Shown: positions 61,001 to 63,415 of the stretch, one piece after another
How positions within the stretch are numbered: position 1 is the stretch's first letter
How the letters are laid out: each line of letters starts with the position of its first letter
Assembly: GCA_034401795.1 (NCBI GenBank)
Contig: CM067372.1
Span: 17,697,924-17,761,923 of the forward strand
Length of the DNA: 64,000 bases
Direction of reading: 5' to 3'
DNA from: Chaetoderma sp. LZ-2023a
Taxonomy: Eukaryota; Mollusca; Caudofoveata; Chaetodermatida; Chaetodermatidae
Translations under genes and position numbers: made by a program
The notes under the pieces: generated by a model
Told to the model about the DNA's origin: nothing
The model's input: the letters and a program-made list of their open reading frames with translations, nothing else
Database searches by the model: none

Positions 61001-62337
61001 CAAATTTGGTCCAGCAAATAAAAAGATTTTCTTATTGAATGCCCATTTGCAGGCCAAGGGAAGACTATTTTTGAAAATTTACCACTAGAATGACTGGCTC
61101 AGTTATCGAGCCAGTCATTCCAGTGGTAAAATTTTAAAAATAATCTATTGGCCTGCAAATGGACATTCATCAAGACCACTGCAGAGGCCACTTTTGGCTG
61201 GCTTGGCCAATAAAGGGTTAATTAGACCGTACAGAGATGTCAGCCCCTCAAACAATCCATTTCCTTGTTATTTAACTGCTTTTAGAGTTTATTTTGAAAC
61301 CCTGAGTAAGCCCAAAGTTGAGAAATCAAAGTTTAAATCTTATTCTGTTGAAATTTGAGTCAAATCTGATGAGTAGTTCCCAAGACATAGATCCATATAC
61401 AGTACAGGCTTTCTACTGGCTGAAGCTCATAATAATGTACTTGTGTCTGTATAGTGTACACTTTTTTTTAACATTTCCCTATTTAAAAATTTGGGGACTT
61501 CTGATATACATTTACATCGAATGCTTTTCAGTTAATGGCCCTTTCCAATTTATCCATCAATTATATGATGTCATGATCAACTATAGGACGTTTAGGATGC
61601 CATCGTAATCAATGATGTCATGAATGATATAGAGAAGTTTATCACGAACGCATAATTGATGACTGACTAAGCATTGTTGTATGGATTGTATGGCTTTACT
61701 AATTTAATATATTAAATAGCAATAGCACCCATTCAAATTAGTTTCAAAATATTCAACAGCTTAACTGTATTGTTTTCTGGAAATGGATTGTCAGGGATCT
61801 GTCAATCCCTACACAGGAAAGGTGTGGGTGGATCTTAACTAGGGATGGGTGGGGGCCTAGCTAAAACTAGATACCTCTATTAAGCAGTATTTTATTTGCT
61901 TGTGAGTGGCTATCCCGGAAAATAGCTCAACTTCTAGTGTGAGCTTCACTAAAGTAAGTTTATATGTGCCGCTTAGGTGTCCAAAGAACTATTGATTTTG
62001 CTGTCAAAGTCCCTGGTCATTGGATAAGATGTGTATTCCCCCACCACCTCTAGTCTGAAACGGCTCTTTTTCAGCAAATATATTACAGCGAGATGCAGCA
62101 CTTGTCATGACTGTTCTTTGTTGTCCGATTACATTTTGTAATGTATGATCCTATTCCATTAATGTTATCTGAGCTCTTGAAGTTTTTTATACAAAATGTT
62201 TGGCGTTATGCCATTTTCTAATGGCTCTTTTACATCTTTGTTTTTCTAGGTCCTCTTTCTAAACAAACTCGACTTGTTTCGAGACAAGATCTTATATTCT
62301 CATCGACATCTCTCTTACTTCCTACCAGATTATGCAG
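18441..62337 (+). CDS. Heterotrimeric G-protein alpha subunit, exons 1-8, 3' end outside window
   Basis: The product binds and hydrolyses GTP and couples a seven-helix receptor to effectors at the inner plasma membrane. Eight exons (18441-18564, 20072-20163, 27803-27895, 32348-32508, 42590-42718, 58447-58576, 59925-59996, 62250-62337) join in frame to 889 nt, about 296 residues; a typical alpha subunit has about 355, so the missing part is the TCAT motif and C-terminal helix. Landmarks: MGVC N-terminus (myristoyl Gly2, palmitoyl Cys4), P-loop GAGESGKST (42-50 with Gly42 split across exons), catalytic Arg181, Thr184, switch II DVGGQ with catalytic Gln207, NKLD 272-275. All phases agree. The Gi-like lipidation, [12 protein letters not shown] and SHRHLS loop suggest the Gv class, but without the C-terminus this is inference. 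Confidence 0.95.
18565..20071. other. G-alpha intron 1
   Basis: There is no gene inside this intron. It contains a perfect-looking 35-bp duplication (AGTCATGGAACTTGTTAATT at 19046 and 19077) and, at 19170-19440, an irregular series of 20-bp words such as GAGTTACCAGTGTGGCATGG and TTACCACCGGGGCATGG, a degenerate short repeat. Confidence 0.6.
20072..20163 (+). CDS. G-alpha exon 2: P-loop
   Basis: It follows acceptor TTCTCAG, completes Gly42 and reads [20 protein letters not shown] and then [10 protein letters not shown]. Lys48 and Ser49 bind the phosphates and Mg. It ends in phase 0 before GTACAC. Confidence 0.95.
20164..20246. other. Start of G-alpha intron 2
   Basis: Short intronic sequence between exon 2 and the foldback element. 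Nothing further is recognisable. Confidence 0.4.
20247..20475. repeat. Foldback (hairpin) element
   Basis: The arm AAAATTTACCACTGGAA is followed almost at once by its complement TTCCAGTGGTAAATTTT, extended on both sides by TCTATTTGCAGACC / GGTCTGAAAATGGA. Outer borders read TTTAACACTCATATCAGCC and GGTTAACGGGTTAA. It belongs to the family at 27985, 59385 and 60985. Confidence 0.8.
20523..25996. repeat. 48-bp minisatellite, about 114 copies
   Basis: The unit is roughly CAATAGATGGACATCAACAC plus CTCAATAGTCAGTAACCCCAGCTTTAAA. Period 48 is a multiple of three, so the minus strand stays open for hundreds of codons with a 16-residue repeat ([16 protein letters not shown]). Shortened units (ACATCAATAGTCAG) at about 22520, 23805 and 24555, and the same run of variant units around each, show a higher-order structure of duplicated blocks. 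It lies in G-alpha intron 2. I do not regard the open frames as genes. Confidence 0.95.
26021..27360. repeat. 67-bp minisatellite, 20 copies
   Basis: The unit begins AAGGTGTGTTTTGATTA and contains TTGATACTTACCACATCAAT and GCAGTAAGCAGTCATTACAA. Copies are exactly 67 bp apart (26021, 26088, and so on) and differ at a few positions (GCGGTC/GCAGTC, ATATGTAAA/ATATATAAA). Blocks of the same variants recur, so groups of units were duplicated together. On the minus strand each unit holds GTGGTAAGTATC, a consensus-like splice donor. Confidence 0.95.
27361..27802. other. 3' part of G-alpha intron 2
   Basis: AT-rich sequence and a GT-rich stretch (27661-27770) lead to the acceptor TTTCTGTTGACAG before exon 3. 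No other feature is seen. Confidence 0.6.
27803..27895 (+). CDS. G-alpha exon 3: helical domain
   Basis: It is 93 nt, both borders phase 0. It reads [19 protein letters not shown] and [12 protein letters not shown], matching the start of the alpha-helical domain of G-alphas (VLDNLL..MKYVL..MG..RI.L). The donor is GTTAGC. It was identified from homology and correct splice signals because it is too short to stand out as an open frame. Confidence 0.92.
27985..28250. repeat. Foldback (hairpin) element
   Basis: Two complementary arms meet at about 28127: TACCACTGGAATGACTGGCT and AGCCAGTCATTCCAGTGGTA, extended outwards by TTTGCAGACCAAG/CTTGGTCTGCAAA. A 23-bp part (GTCAATTTGCAGACCAAG) is duplicated in the left arm. 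Borders are GTTAACACTCATATCAGCC and AAGTGTTAAAGGATTAA, sharing a short TTAACACT/AGTGTTAA inverted end. Confidence 0.85.
28251..29569. other. AT-rich intron sequence
   Basis: No coding exon is supported. There is a short (TA)n tract at 28570-28584 next to GTGTGTGTGGC-rich sequence, and a (CAT)n-like run at 29059-29100. Confidence 0.5.
29570..29765. repeat. Single unit of the AGGTCA-type repeat
   Basis: It shares TTAAGTTTTGCATTTAGCA and GTCAAGGTCATTGTGACCTT with the block at 11930-12590. The perfect half-site pair AAGGTCA-TTG-TGACCTT is a strong inverted repeat. Confidence 0.6.
29905..30258. repeat. 50-bp tandem repeat, 7 copies
   Basis: The word TGACACTATTACCAGCTCAT (or its variant TGACGCTATTGCC) starts at 29911, 29961, 30011, 30061, 30111, 30161 and 30211, exactly 50 bp apart. 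Two variants alternate in the second half, suggesting a 100-bp duplication step. Confidence 0.95.
30292..30565 (+). mobile_element. tRNA-derived SINE with LINE-like 3' tail
   Basis: A tRNA-like head begins GAGGCGTGGTGGCTGAGTGG, with A box TGGCTGAGTGG at 30301 and B box GGTTCGCTTCC at 30338 (one mismatch to consensus). A body with GTGTCCTTGAGCAAGTCACT follows, and a tail ACAGCGCTTAGAGCATGCAA then GCGCAATATAAATGC. The tail closely matches the 3' end of the LINE at 5884-7145, which probably supplied the enzyme. It is followed by an (AT)n run. Confidence 0.85.
30566..30607. repeat. (AT)n microsatellite
   Basis: About 20 AT units lie directly downstream of the SINE. Confidence 0.95.
30608..30985. 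other. Intron sequence with GT-rich tract
   Basis: A duplicated 26-base word (GGAAGCTTAACTTATTTGTG at 30781 and 30810) and a GT-rich tract (30898-30970) are present. No gene. Confidence 0.6.
30986..32125. mobile_element. hAT-like non-autonomous DNA transposon
   Basis: It starts TAGGCTTGCACGATTTTT and ends AAAAATCGTGCAAGCCTA, an 18-bp perfect inverted terminal repeat. AATGTTAC flanks both ends (30978-30985 and 32126-32133), an 8-bp target duplication typical of hAT transposons. Subterminal AATCGCGATT words occur on both sides. No transposase is encoded. It lies in G-alpha intron 3, about 220 bp before the exon 4 acceptor. Its TIR resembles that of the element at 5590-8285. Confidence 0.88.
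32126..32347 (+). repeat. Duplicated acceptor-side tract with GT-rich spacer
   Basis: AATGTTACTATTTGTTTCTC...CATACACTGTTTTCGC (32126-32162) is repeated as AATGTTATTGTTTTGCTTCT...CATACACTGTTTTTCTC (32304-32342), the second copy leading to the used acceptor CTACAG of exon 4. A (GT)-rich spacer lies between. The upstream copy lacks the terminal CAG. The hAT-like element inserted at the upstream copy. Confidence 0.8.
32348..32508 (+). CDS. G-alpha exon 4: helical domain
   Basis: It is 161 nt, starts in phase 0 after CTCTACAG, and reads [39 protein letters not shown] and FELNDSAI, ending with two bases of Tyr157 at donor GTAAGT. ALWxDxGVxxAxxRxYExxLNDSAxY is a G-alpha signature. Apparent stop TAG at 32507-32509 spans the donor and is not translated. 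Confidence 0.95.
32509..32939. other. Start of G-alpha intron 4
   Basis: No feature beyond the exon 4 donor is recognised in this AT-rich piece. Confidence 0.5.
32940..34343 (-). pseudogene. I-like LINE 3' part with RNase H
   Basis: Reading leftwards from 34343: polymerase thumb remnants ([31 protein letters not shown]), then an RNase H domain ([30 protein letters not shown]), and near 33090-32950 a C-terminal segment ([33 protein letters not shown]). RNase H plus this tail defines I-type LINEs. Many frame shifts and missing residues show it is long dead. Confidence 0.78.
34344..35178. other. Intron 4 sequence between LINE remnant and DIRS element
   Basis: No coding exon is supported. CTTTTCAG at 34661-34668 and GGTAATT at 34750 could bound an 82-nt exon, but it would introduce a stop in the G-alpha frame. 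Confidence 0.45.
35179..35394. repeat. DIRS family A 3' terminal repeat
   Basis: It starts TAAACGAAATCTAGGATTTC (3'-specific extension) and continues ACTTACCTCCCTAATACTTT, inverse to the other end. It includes GGATGCTCGCCCCACCACCG, also found inverted at about 42065-42085. Confidence 0.88.
35463..35562. repeat. DIRS internal complementary region (family A)
   Basis: The left arm (GGTAAGTATCAACTCTCTCG...GATTTCGTTTA) is the reverse complement of the left end at 35179-35228. The right arm (TTTCACATCAAGAGTATACT...) is the reverse complement of the right end at 42185-42211. It lies between the recombinase 3' side and the terminal repeat, as in DIRS-1. Confidence 0.92.
35563..36090. other. DIRS family A 3' untranslated region
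   Basis: No coding sequence. A C-run (35744-35755) and AT-rich sequence separate the internal complementary region from the recombinase stop codon. Confidence 0.6.
36091..37119 (-). CDS. DIRS tyrosine recombinase (YR)
   Basis: It would insert the circular element into the genome without staggered-cut duplication. About 342 residues from [13 protein letters not shown] to [11 protein letters not shown]-like N-terminal part includes [13 protein letters not shown] and [14 protein letters not shown]. Catalytic residues: Arg near 168 in [12 protein letters not shown], His-x-x-Arg in AHSVRGVV (291-294), His318 in AQWHCESS and Tyr327 in FTDHYLRD. The frame stays open to 38988, but the upstream part only shadows the polymerase ORF; I start it at 37119 where homology with other copies begins. 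It overlaps the polymerase ORF by about 190 nt in another frame; how it is translated is unknown. Confidence 0.9.
   Translation of the reverse strand, partial: VPIDCVDVVKESRIKEGFSEQAAMFMAKARRGSTSRAYNYKINRFAEWCSKRCIDPMESSIQVVADFLCHLYDAYSLKPNSIAGYKSALMTVIPCLANRGSDEVSTLNVLIKGMGNLRPRNPPLIPSWSLSLVLQVLGDKPFEPLSSISMKMLTLKTVFLIAAASARRRSEIHALSAEVDRFVVTGEGLKLLPRINFLSKNQSLKYPGQPIFLPSLTRYDPNSKVWCPVRALLRYKQRTSEWRTDQSALWLSYIEPHGRASKDTISRWIVECIQFCHKSATGRQVDVAKAHSVRGVVTSTALFNGVPVDDIMSVAQWHCESSFTDHYLRDTSNPLALSILKQ
36930..39119 (-). CDS. DIRS reverse transcriptase/RNase H polyprotein
   Basis: It copies element RNA to DNA. 729 residues. Fingers have [19 protein letters not shown] (about 134-152); palm [12 protein letters not shown] (Asp189, Asp192) and [10 protein letters not shown] (253-256, catalytic Asp pair). 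RNase H spans about 415-530: [11 protein letters not shown] (Asp420), LLELRAV (Glu452), IRSDNST (Asp477) and LLADSLSR (Asp528). After it a conserved region begins [11 protein letters not shown] and has [19 protein letters not shown], usual in DIRS polyproteins. Its start overlaps ORF1 by 59 nt, suggesting frameshifting or reinitiation. No stop or shift is seen inside. Confidence 0.93.
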   Translation of the reverse strand: MVRAALGGARGDLVAVIGPDGLVTAVGTTPVFQAERTVPLWPSLCPPLSLGGPVGGRLAARLPEWKRLTQDRLVLRWPSVGYRPDWVTGPPSRLSLAPIWTPIPRDPDQRLCIEEEINSLILKEAIQPAQRCPGFYSTLFLVTKNTGGWRPILNLKPLNKFIETPSFKMETVRSVLAGLERGMWTASIDLKDAYFHIPIERSFRRFLRFAFQGRRWEFRVLPFGISTAPRVFTRVVLAITAYLRRRSIAVHTYIDDWLLKAHTRESLSANLEIVLKTLSDLGWMINFPKSELTPSQKFVYLGMFFDLETGYVYPTQERVQVLISVIQSVCDSRHVLARVYLRMLGLMVSLEPVIPQAALRRRPIQLFLMTQWTQSSGSLDSNVSVLAPLIHHLQWWLNTENLLLGVLLTPPHPQVTVYTDASMEGWGACLEESTVSGLWDLDQSKEHINLLELRAVVLGLEHFLQKVQGKIVLIRSDNSTVVTYINRQGGTKSPSLCMMTWGLLCWCLDHGITLKAVHIPGRLNLLADSLSRRMSVLPTEWQLNQCVADRLFDHWGKPNIDLFAMKKNAKMTTYVSPIPDPSAFATDALAISWEGMYAYAFPPAILIPKVLQKIRQQECQVLLIAPDWPSRSWYTDLLDLLVCNPVPLPLMDNLIFQGKALHDNPSMFRLTAWMLSRNLELRRAFLSKRPCLWPKPGGGQPPEHIIIKSTDLQNGAQKDVLIQWNHLFR
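39061..41136 (-). CDS. DIRS ORF1 (gag-like) protein
   Basis: 691 residues, probably an RNA-binding, particle-forming protein. The N-terminus has a cysteine cluster: C13-x2-C16, C29-x2-C32, C35, C41-x2-C44, resembling a zinc ribbon. A charged stretch follows ([20 protein letters not shown]), then a variable Gly/Pro-rich middle, a conserved C-terminal half with [20 protein letters not shown], and a very basic tail rich in Arg/Gly ([19 protein letters not shown]). The first Met at 41136 keeps the zinc cluster; a later Met near residue 52 would remove it. I do not know a characterised family for it beyond DIRS ORF1. Confidence 0.8.
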   Translation of the reverse strand: MSLSFVLFQRPGCPSCGRFLKSRFVPHLCFSCSPCGPLLKCDVCKLWGGELMSDFLALQAREKVMEEERKKKEKVCKKGKKKASSAVDMEAFRSEMLQEMQRTIKDLVPELLRGMLPGPAPLLSSASAYEQVIPASESGLFRSGPVVDSEVAPLLGAVQGPGSRHGAAPRGRGQRLLLGPAVCSSDPGYPRAEGAKPSYGTFPGQSGLALFADPESNLSGQEEEDLLLGSPSEDVAMEYDVCAPLAGNAGDVFHGSTHAGVDFTVQRVSPGGAVDHGYRIPRLADGMAGAGQTRGRAVFTPRSATAPAPGQATEFSMPALSGPHAFPGLPGVSAYPPSTSTASALEEDEGPRLVERSQLATEEDWSDACQWLVSVRPDLPVELPASQRDHRPWLAGRPAATAMPSLPLAEHVVDMFEAAEASIKVNGRLAKAPREVAKRCRIVPLDYQRYGVVPKPSVDDRAALGEDARPGSRSDTGVLCSNALRSANAALRDAEESGRASIAALSHVSQLLQGVVAASASRQPSPVTVQRAIQDGINLALDCLTRAVTRSVRARRTFALDNLCPSQDLYNRLLRTPMTGPGLFGGEGCRHLQETVTLVNNQRALREQFEVLRRERVRAAPPAYRPLQARGGAGQVRGQPPSQRRPRPRAIRPAVRGAQAPQPHPARQPPAHRGARGAGRGARGSGRGNRA
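41137..42018. other. DIRS family A 5' leader
   Basis: Sequence between the 5' terminal repeat and ORF1. No gene is convincing. It probably contains the promoter of the element, which cannot be pinpointed. Confidence 0.5.
42019..42211. repeat. DIRS family A 5' terminal repeat
   Basis: Inverse of 35219-35394, ending with a 5'-specific extension ACTCTTGATGTGAAA. It contains AGGGAGGTAAGTATAC, a perfect-looking splice donor in G-alpha sense at 42189, some 400 bp before exon 5. Confidence 0.9.
42212..42589. other. Short intron 4 remnant before exon 5
   Basis: AT-rich, with several AGTTAACTA words. It ends in the acceptor TGTTTACAG of exon 5. No other feature. Confidence 0.6.
42590..42718 (+). CDS. 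G-alpha exon 5: switch I
   Basis: It is 129 nt. It completes Tyr157 and reads [34 protein letters not shown] and FHVSGIVI plus two bases of Arg200, ending AG|GTAGAG. Arg181 (transition-state arginine, the cholera toxin-type position) and Thr184 (Mg ligand) are present. The residue aligned with Gly183 of mammalian Gi1 is Ser186. The exon's last 41 nt are the source of the 52-bp array that follows. Confidence 0.95.
42675..43631 (+). repeat. 52-bp minisatellite built from the exon 5 3' end and its splice donor
   Basis: GAGACCTGCTTTCATGTCAG begins at 42684 inside exon 5 and recurs every 52 bp to a partial copy at 43620, exactly 18 periods with no net length change. Each unit has about 41 nt of exon end (codons for [14 protein letters not shown]) and 11 nt of intron start (GTAGAGTATCY). 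Most units keep TATCAGGTAGAGT, a donor-like site; some have CATGTAG or other changes. Reading past the true donor meets TAG at once, so use of later copies would truncate the protein. Confidence 0.96.
43751..43925. repeat. DIRS family B 5' terminal repeat
   Basis: Inverse of about 50560-50690. Recognisable words are TACTCACCATTCTGTTACTT and GACTTAGAAAGCTTTACC. Confidence 0.88.
43926..44885. other. DIRS family B 5' leader
   Basis: No convincing gene. It leads to ORF1 at about 44904. Any promoter cannot be located. Confidence 0.5.
44904..46878 (+). pseudogene. DIRS ORF1 (gag-like), family B, disabled
   Basis: The first part starts [18 protein letters not shown] and is Gly/Pro-rich; it stops at TAG 45369-45371, then continues in frame through [17 protein letters not shown] to about 46040. 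A frame change near 46010 leads to the conserved C-terminal half ([36 protein letters not shown]) and a Lys/Gly-rich tail ([19 protein letters not shown]). The motif [11 protein letters not shown] matches [11 protein letters not shown] of family A, so both ORF1s share an ancestor. Confidence 0.75.
46968..49063 (+). pseudogene. DIRS reverse transcriptase/RNase H, family B, disabled
   Basis: Polymerase domain is open from 46968: [49 protein letters not shown] at 48129-48131 replaces the Gln expected before the RNase H start ([12 protein letters not shown]). A frame change follows near 48220, after which RNase H continues ([35 protein letters not shown]) and [17 protein letters not shown] further stop at 48713 interrupts the C-terminal region, which goes on to about 49063. 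At least three lesions. Confidence 0.88.
48871..49879 (+). pseudogene. DIRS tyrosine recombinase, family B, frameshifted
   Basis: It starts [20 protein letters not shown] and has [14 protein letters not shown], then a 26-nt deletion near 49430 relative to the copy at 1-1820 shifts the frame. The remainder reads [40 protein letters not shown] and LALAVLKR. All catalytic residues (Arg, His-x-x-Arg, His, Tyr) remain; the deletion is the only clear lesion. Confidence 0.9.
49880..50380. other. DIRS family B 3' untranslated region
   Basis: Non-coding. It includes a G-run (50219-50232), similar to but longer than 1198-1468. Confidence 0.6.
50381..50481. repeat. DIRS internal complementary region (family B)
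   Basis: TATATCAGAAGTAACAGAAT...GGAGAATGAA is the reverse complement of the element's 5' end (43751-43797). GGAAATGTCAATTTCC...CTCACCATTCTGTTAC is the reverse complement of its 3' end (50670-50728). The junction of the two marks how the ends meet in a circle. Confidence 0.92.
50528..50728. repeat. DIRS family B 3' terminal repeat
   Basis: Inverse of the 5' end at 43751-43925, with a 3'-specific extension from about 50690 on. Confidence 0.85.
50729..51097. other. Intron 5 sequence between two DIRS copies
   Basis: No gene. TTCAAGTGACCTTGACCCTT near 50957 resembles the AGGTCA-type repeats. Confidence 0.5.
51291..52159. other. DIRS family A leader, decayed
   Basis: No gene is supported. An (ATT)n run lies at 51996-52024. 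Confidence 0.5.
52160..54154 (+). pseudogene. DIRS ORF1, decayed
   Basis: Fragments in several frames match the ORF1 at 39061-41136: [18 protein letters not shown] (zinc cluster), [66 protein letters not shown], and the Arg/Gly-rich tail. A C-run at 53327-53336 and a G-run at 52275-52284 add length changes. An inverted duplicate of about 90 bp is centred near 53833 (GGTGGCGCTGGTCAGGTCAG and its complement), unlike the intact copy. Confidence 0.8.
54069..56150 (+). pseudogene. DIRS reverse transcriptase/RNase H, decayed
   Basis: Matches the polymerase ORF at 36930-39119. Readable parts: [91 protein letters not shown], and [15 protein letters not shown] near 56050. Frame changes occur near 54690, 54950, 55340 and 55540, and the region 55690-55920 is rearranged. 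Confidence 0.85.
56038..57074 (+). pseudogene. DIRS tyrosine recombinase, decayed
   Basis: Starts [20 protein letters not shown]; after shifts near 56130 and 56390 continues [19 protein letters not shown]-like sequence, ERRSEIHA followed by a stop (TGA) at 56568-56570, then [19 protein letters not shown] and [12 protein letters not shown], with the catalytic Tyr codon changed to a stop (TAA). It is therefore inactive. Confidence 0.85.
57075..57606. other. DIRS family A 3' untranslated region, decayed
   Basis: Non-coding; partly alignable to 35563-36090 in inverse orientation. Confidence 0.55.
57607..57705. repeat. DIRS internal complementary region, decayed family A copy
   Basis: AAGGGAGGTAAGTATATCGC...TTGAAGTGAA is the inverse of the left end at 51098-51135. 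AACGAAATCACGGATTTG...CTTCCCTCCCTAG is the inverse of the right end at 57930-57983. It includes a donor-like GAGGTAAGTATAT at 57628. Confidence 0.88.
58005..58150. repeat. Foldback element remnant
   Basis: TTTTACCCTTGGAATGTCTTGC...ATCGAGCC and GTCTTCTCTTGGCTTGCAAA match the hairpin family; parts of both arms are lost. Confidence 0.6.
58447..58576 (+). CDS. G-alpha exon 6: switch II
   Basis: Completes Arg200 and reads [43 protein letters not shown]; donor GTATGT. Gln207 is the catalytic glutamine. Switch II and the effector-binding face are standard. [13 protein letters not shown] differs from the Gi wording (ALSDYDLVLAEDE). Confidence 0.96.
58612..58955 (+). repeat. Dispersed repeat, copy 1
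   Basis: About 340 bp, repeated at 61541-61885. Shared words include CAAATTAGTTTCAAAATATT, CAACAGCTTA and TGGGTGGGG-type ends with TAGCTAAAACT. This copy has an inverted internal word: GAATACTTTGAAACTAATTT (58735) and AAATTAGTTTCAAAATATTC (58805). Confidence 0.75.
58956..59384. other. Intron 6 sequence
   Basis: AT-rich. TTTGAAACTAATTTAACTGG at 59104 is a fragment of the dispersed repeat. No gene. Confidence 0.5.
59385..59612. repeat. Foldback (hairpin) element
   Basis: TGAAAATTTACCACTGGAAT (59464) is the reverse complement of ATTCCAGTGGTAAATTTTCA (59509). The loop is GACTTCCTCGGTTATCGAGCC-like. Outer words CTAAGAGAAGACT and CATCTCTTGGCCTGC continue the stem. Confidence 0.82.
59925..59996 (+). 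CDS. G-alpha exon 7
   Basis: 72 nt, phase 0 both sides. Reads [24 protein letters not shown]; it matches NRMxESxxLFxSICNNxxF of Gi-like subunits (alpha-3 helix, switch III side). Acceptor TTTCTTTCAG, donor GTAAGT. Confidence 0.95.
60000..60235. repeat. Diverged foldback element
   Basis: AAATTTACTGCTAGCATTAT and CCAGTTATTCCAGTCGTAAA form a weakened stem, and CATTTGCAAATCC/ACAAATGGCCATT occupy the outer arms. It lies directly after the exon 7 donor. Confidence 0.6.
60236..60984. other. Intron 7 sequence
   Basis: AT-rich, no recognised element or exon. Confidence 0.5.
60985..61225. repeat. Foldback (hairpin) element
   Basis: CCACTAGAATGACTGGCT and AGCCAGTCATTCCAGTGG meet around GTTATCG, and the stem continues outward through CCCATTTGCAGGCCAAG and TTGGCCTGCAAATGGACA. 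The outer part (CTTGGCCAATAAAGGGTTAA) shows it lies in the opposite orientation to the copies at 20247 and 27985. Confidence 0.82.
61226..61540. other. Intron 7 sequence
   Basis: Nothing recognisable; a chance open frame of 96 codons overlaps it and has no visible homology. Confidence 0.5.
61541..61885 (+). repeat. Dispersed repeat, copy 2
   Basis: Matches 58612-58955 through AATGGCCCTTTCCAATTTATC, TTGTTGTATGGATTGTATG, CAAATTAGTTTCAAAATATT and TAGCTAAAACTAGATACCTC. Diverged by roughly 20-25% by eye. No coding content. Confidence 0.75.
61886..62249. other. End of intron 7
   Basis: AT-rich; ends in the strong acceptor TTTGTTTTTCTAG before exon 8. Confidence 0.6.
62250..62337 (+). CDS. G-alpha exon 8: guanine-binding motif
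   Basis: 88 nt. Reads [29 protein letters not shown] plus one base of Gly297; donor GTAAGC at 62338. NKLD (272-275) contacts the guanine base. The last 35 nt with the donor seed the 33-bp array that follows. The next exon, with the TCAT motif and the receptor-contacting C-terminus, is outside the window. Confidence 0.95.
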
Positions 62338-63415
62338 GTAAGCTATTGATGTTGTACTTGCTGCCAGGTTATTCAGGTAAGCTTTTCTTGTCATACTTGC
62401 TGTCAAATTATACACTGCAAGTAAGCTTTTGATGGTAAGCTTCCTGTTAAATTATGATGGTAAGCTGTCATACTTCCTCATATATTATGACGGTAAGCTG
62501 ACATACTTTCTGTTAAATCATGACAGTAAGTTGTCATACTTCCTGTTAAATTATAATGGTAAGATGTCATACTTCCTGTTAAATTATGACGGTAAGCTGT
62601 CATATTTCCTGTTAAATCATGACAGTAAGTTGTCATACTTCCTGTTAAATTATAACGGTAAGTTGTCATACTTCCTGTTAAATTATAACGGTAAGCTGTC
62701 ATACTTCCTGTTAAATTATAATGGTAAGCTGTCATACTTCCTGTTAAATTATGACGGTAAGCTGTCATACTTCCTGTTAAATTATGACGGTAAGCTGTCA
62801 TACATCCTGTTAAATTATGATGGAAAGCTGTCATATTTCCTGTTAAATCATAATGGTAAGCTCTCATACTTACTGTTAAATCATAATGGAAAGCTGTCGT
62901 ACTTCCTGTTAAATTATTATGGAAAGCTGTCGTACTTCCTGTTAAATTATACAGGTAAGCTGTCATACTTCTTGTTAAATTATACAGGTAAGCTGTCATG
63001 CTTCCTGTTAAATTATGACAGCAAGCAGTCATACTTCCTGTTAAATCATAATGGTAAGCTGTCATACTTCCTGTTAAATTATAACAGTAAGCTGTCCTGC
63101 TTCCTGTTAGGTTATAACATTAAGTTGTCACACTTCCTGTTAAATTATGACGATAAGCTCATACTTTAAATTATGATGGTAAGCTGTCTTACTTCCTGTT
63201 AAATTATGAGGGGAAGCTGTCATGCTTCCTGTTAAATTATGCAGGTAAGCTGTCATACTTCCTGTTAAATTATACAGGTAAGCTGTCATGCTTCCTGTTA
63301 AATTATGCAGGTAAGATGTCATACTTCCTGTTAAATTATACAGGTAAGCTGTTGTACTTCCTGTTAAATTATGACTCTAAGCTGTCATACTTCCTGCCGG
63401 ATTGTACAAGCTATT
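62303..63415 (+). repeat. 33-bp minisatellite built from the exon 8 3' end and its splice donor
   Basis: The exon end CTTACTTCCTACCAGATTAT-GCAG|GTAAGCT recurs as CATACTTCCTGTTAAATTAT-GACG|GTAAGCT about 33 times. Nearly every unit keeps a GGTAAG-like donor. The 33-bp period equals 11 codons, so a frame encoding repeats of SYFLLNYDGKL stays open at 62429-63169, but early units contain a length change and the exon frame meets TGA near 62430. The first units are irregular (39, 44 bp), the rest mostly regular. Confidence 0.95.

Noticed and set aside
62429..63169. 246-codon open frame after exon 8 as a gene
   Set aside because: It is the 33-bp array read in the phase of the exon peptide; the period is a multiple of three and the frame does not connect to exon 8 because of an earlier length change.
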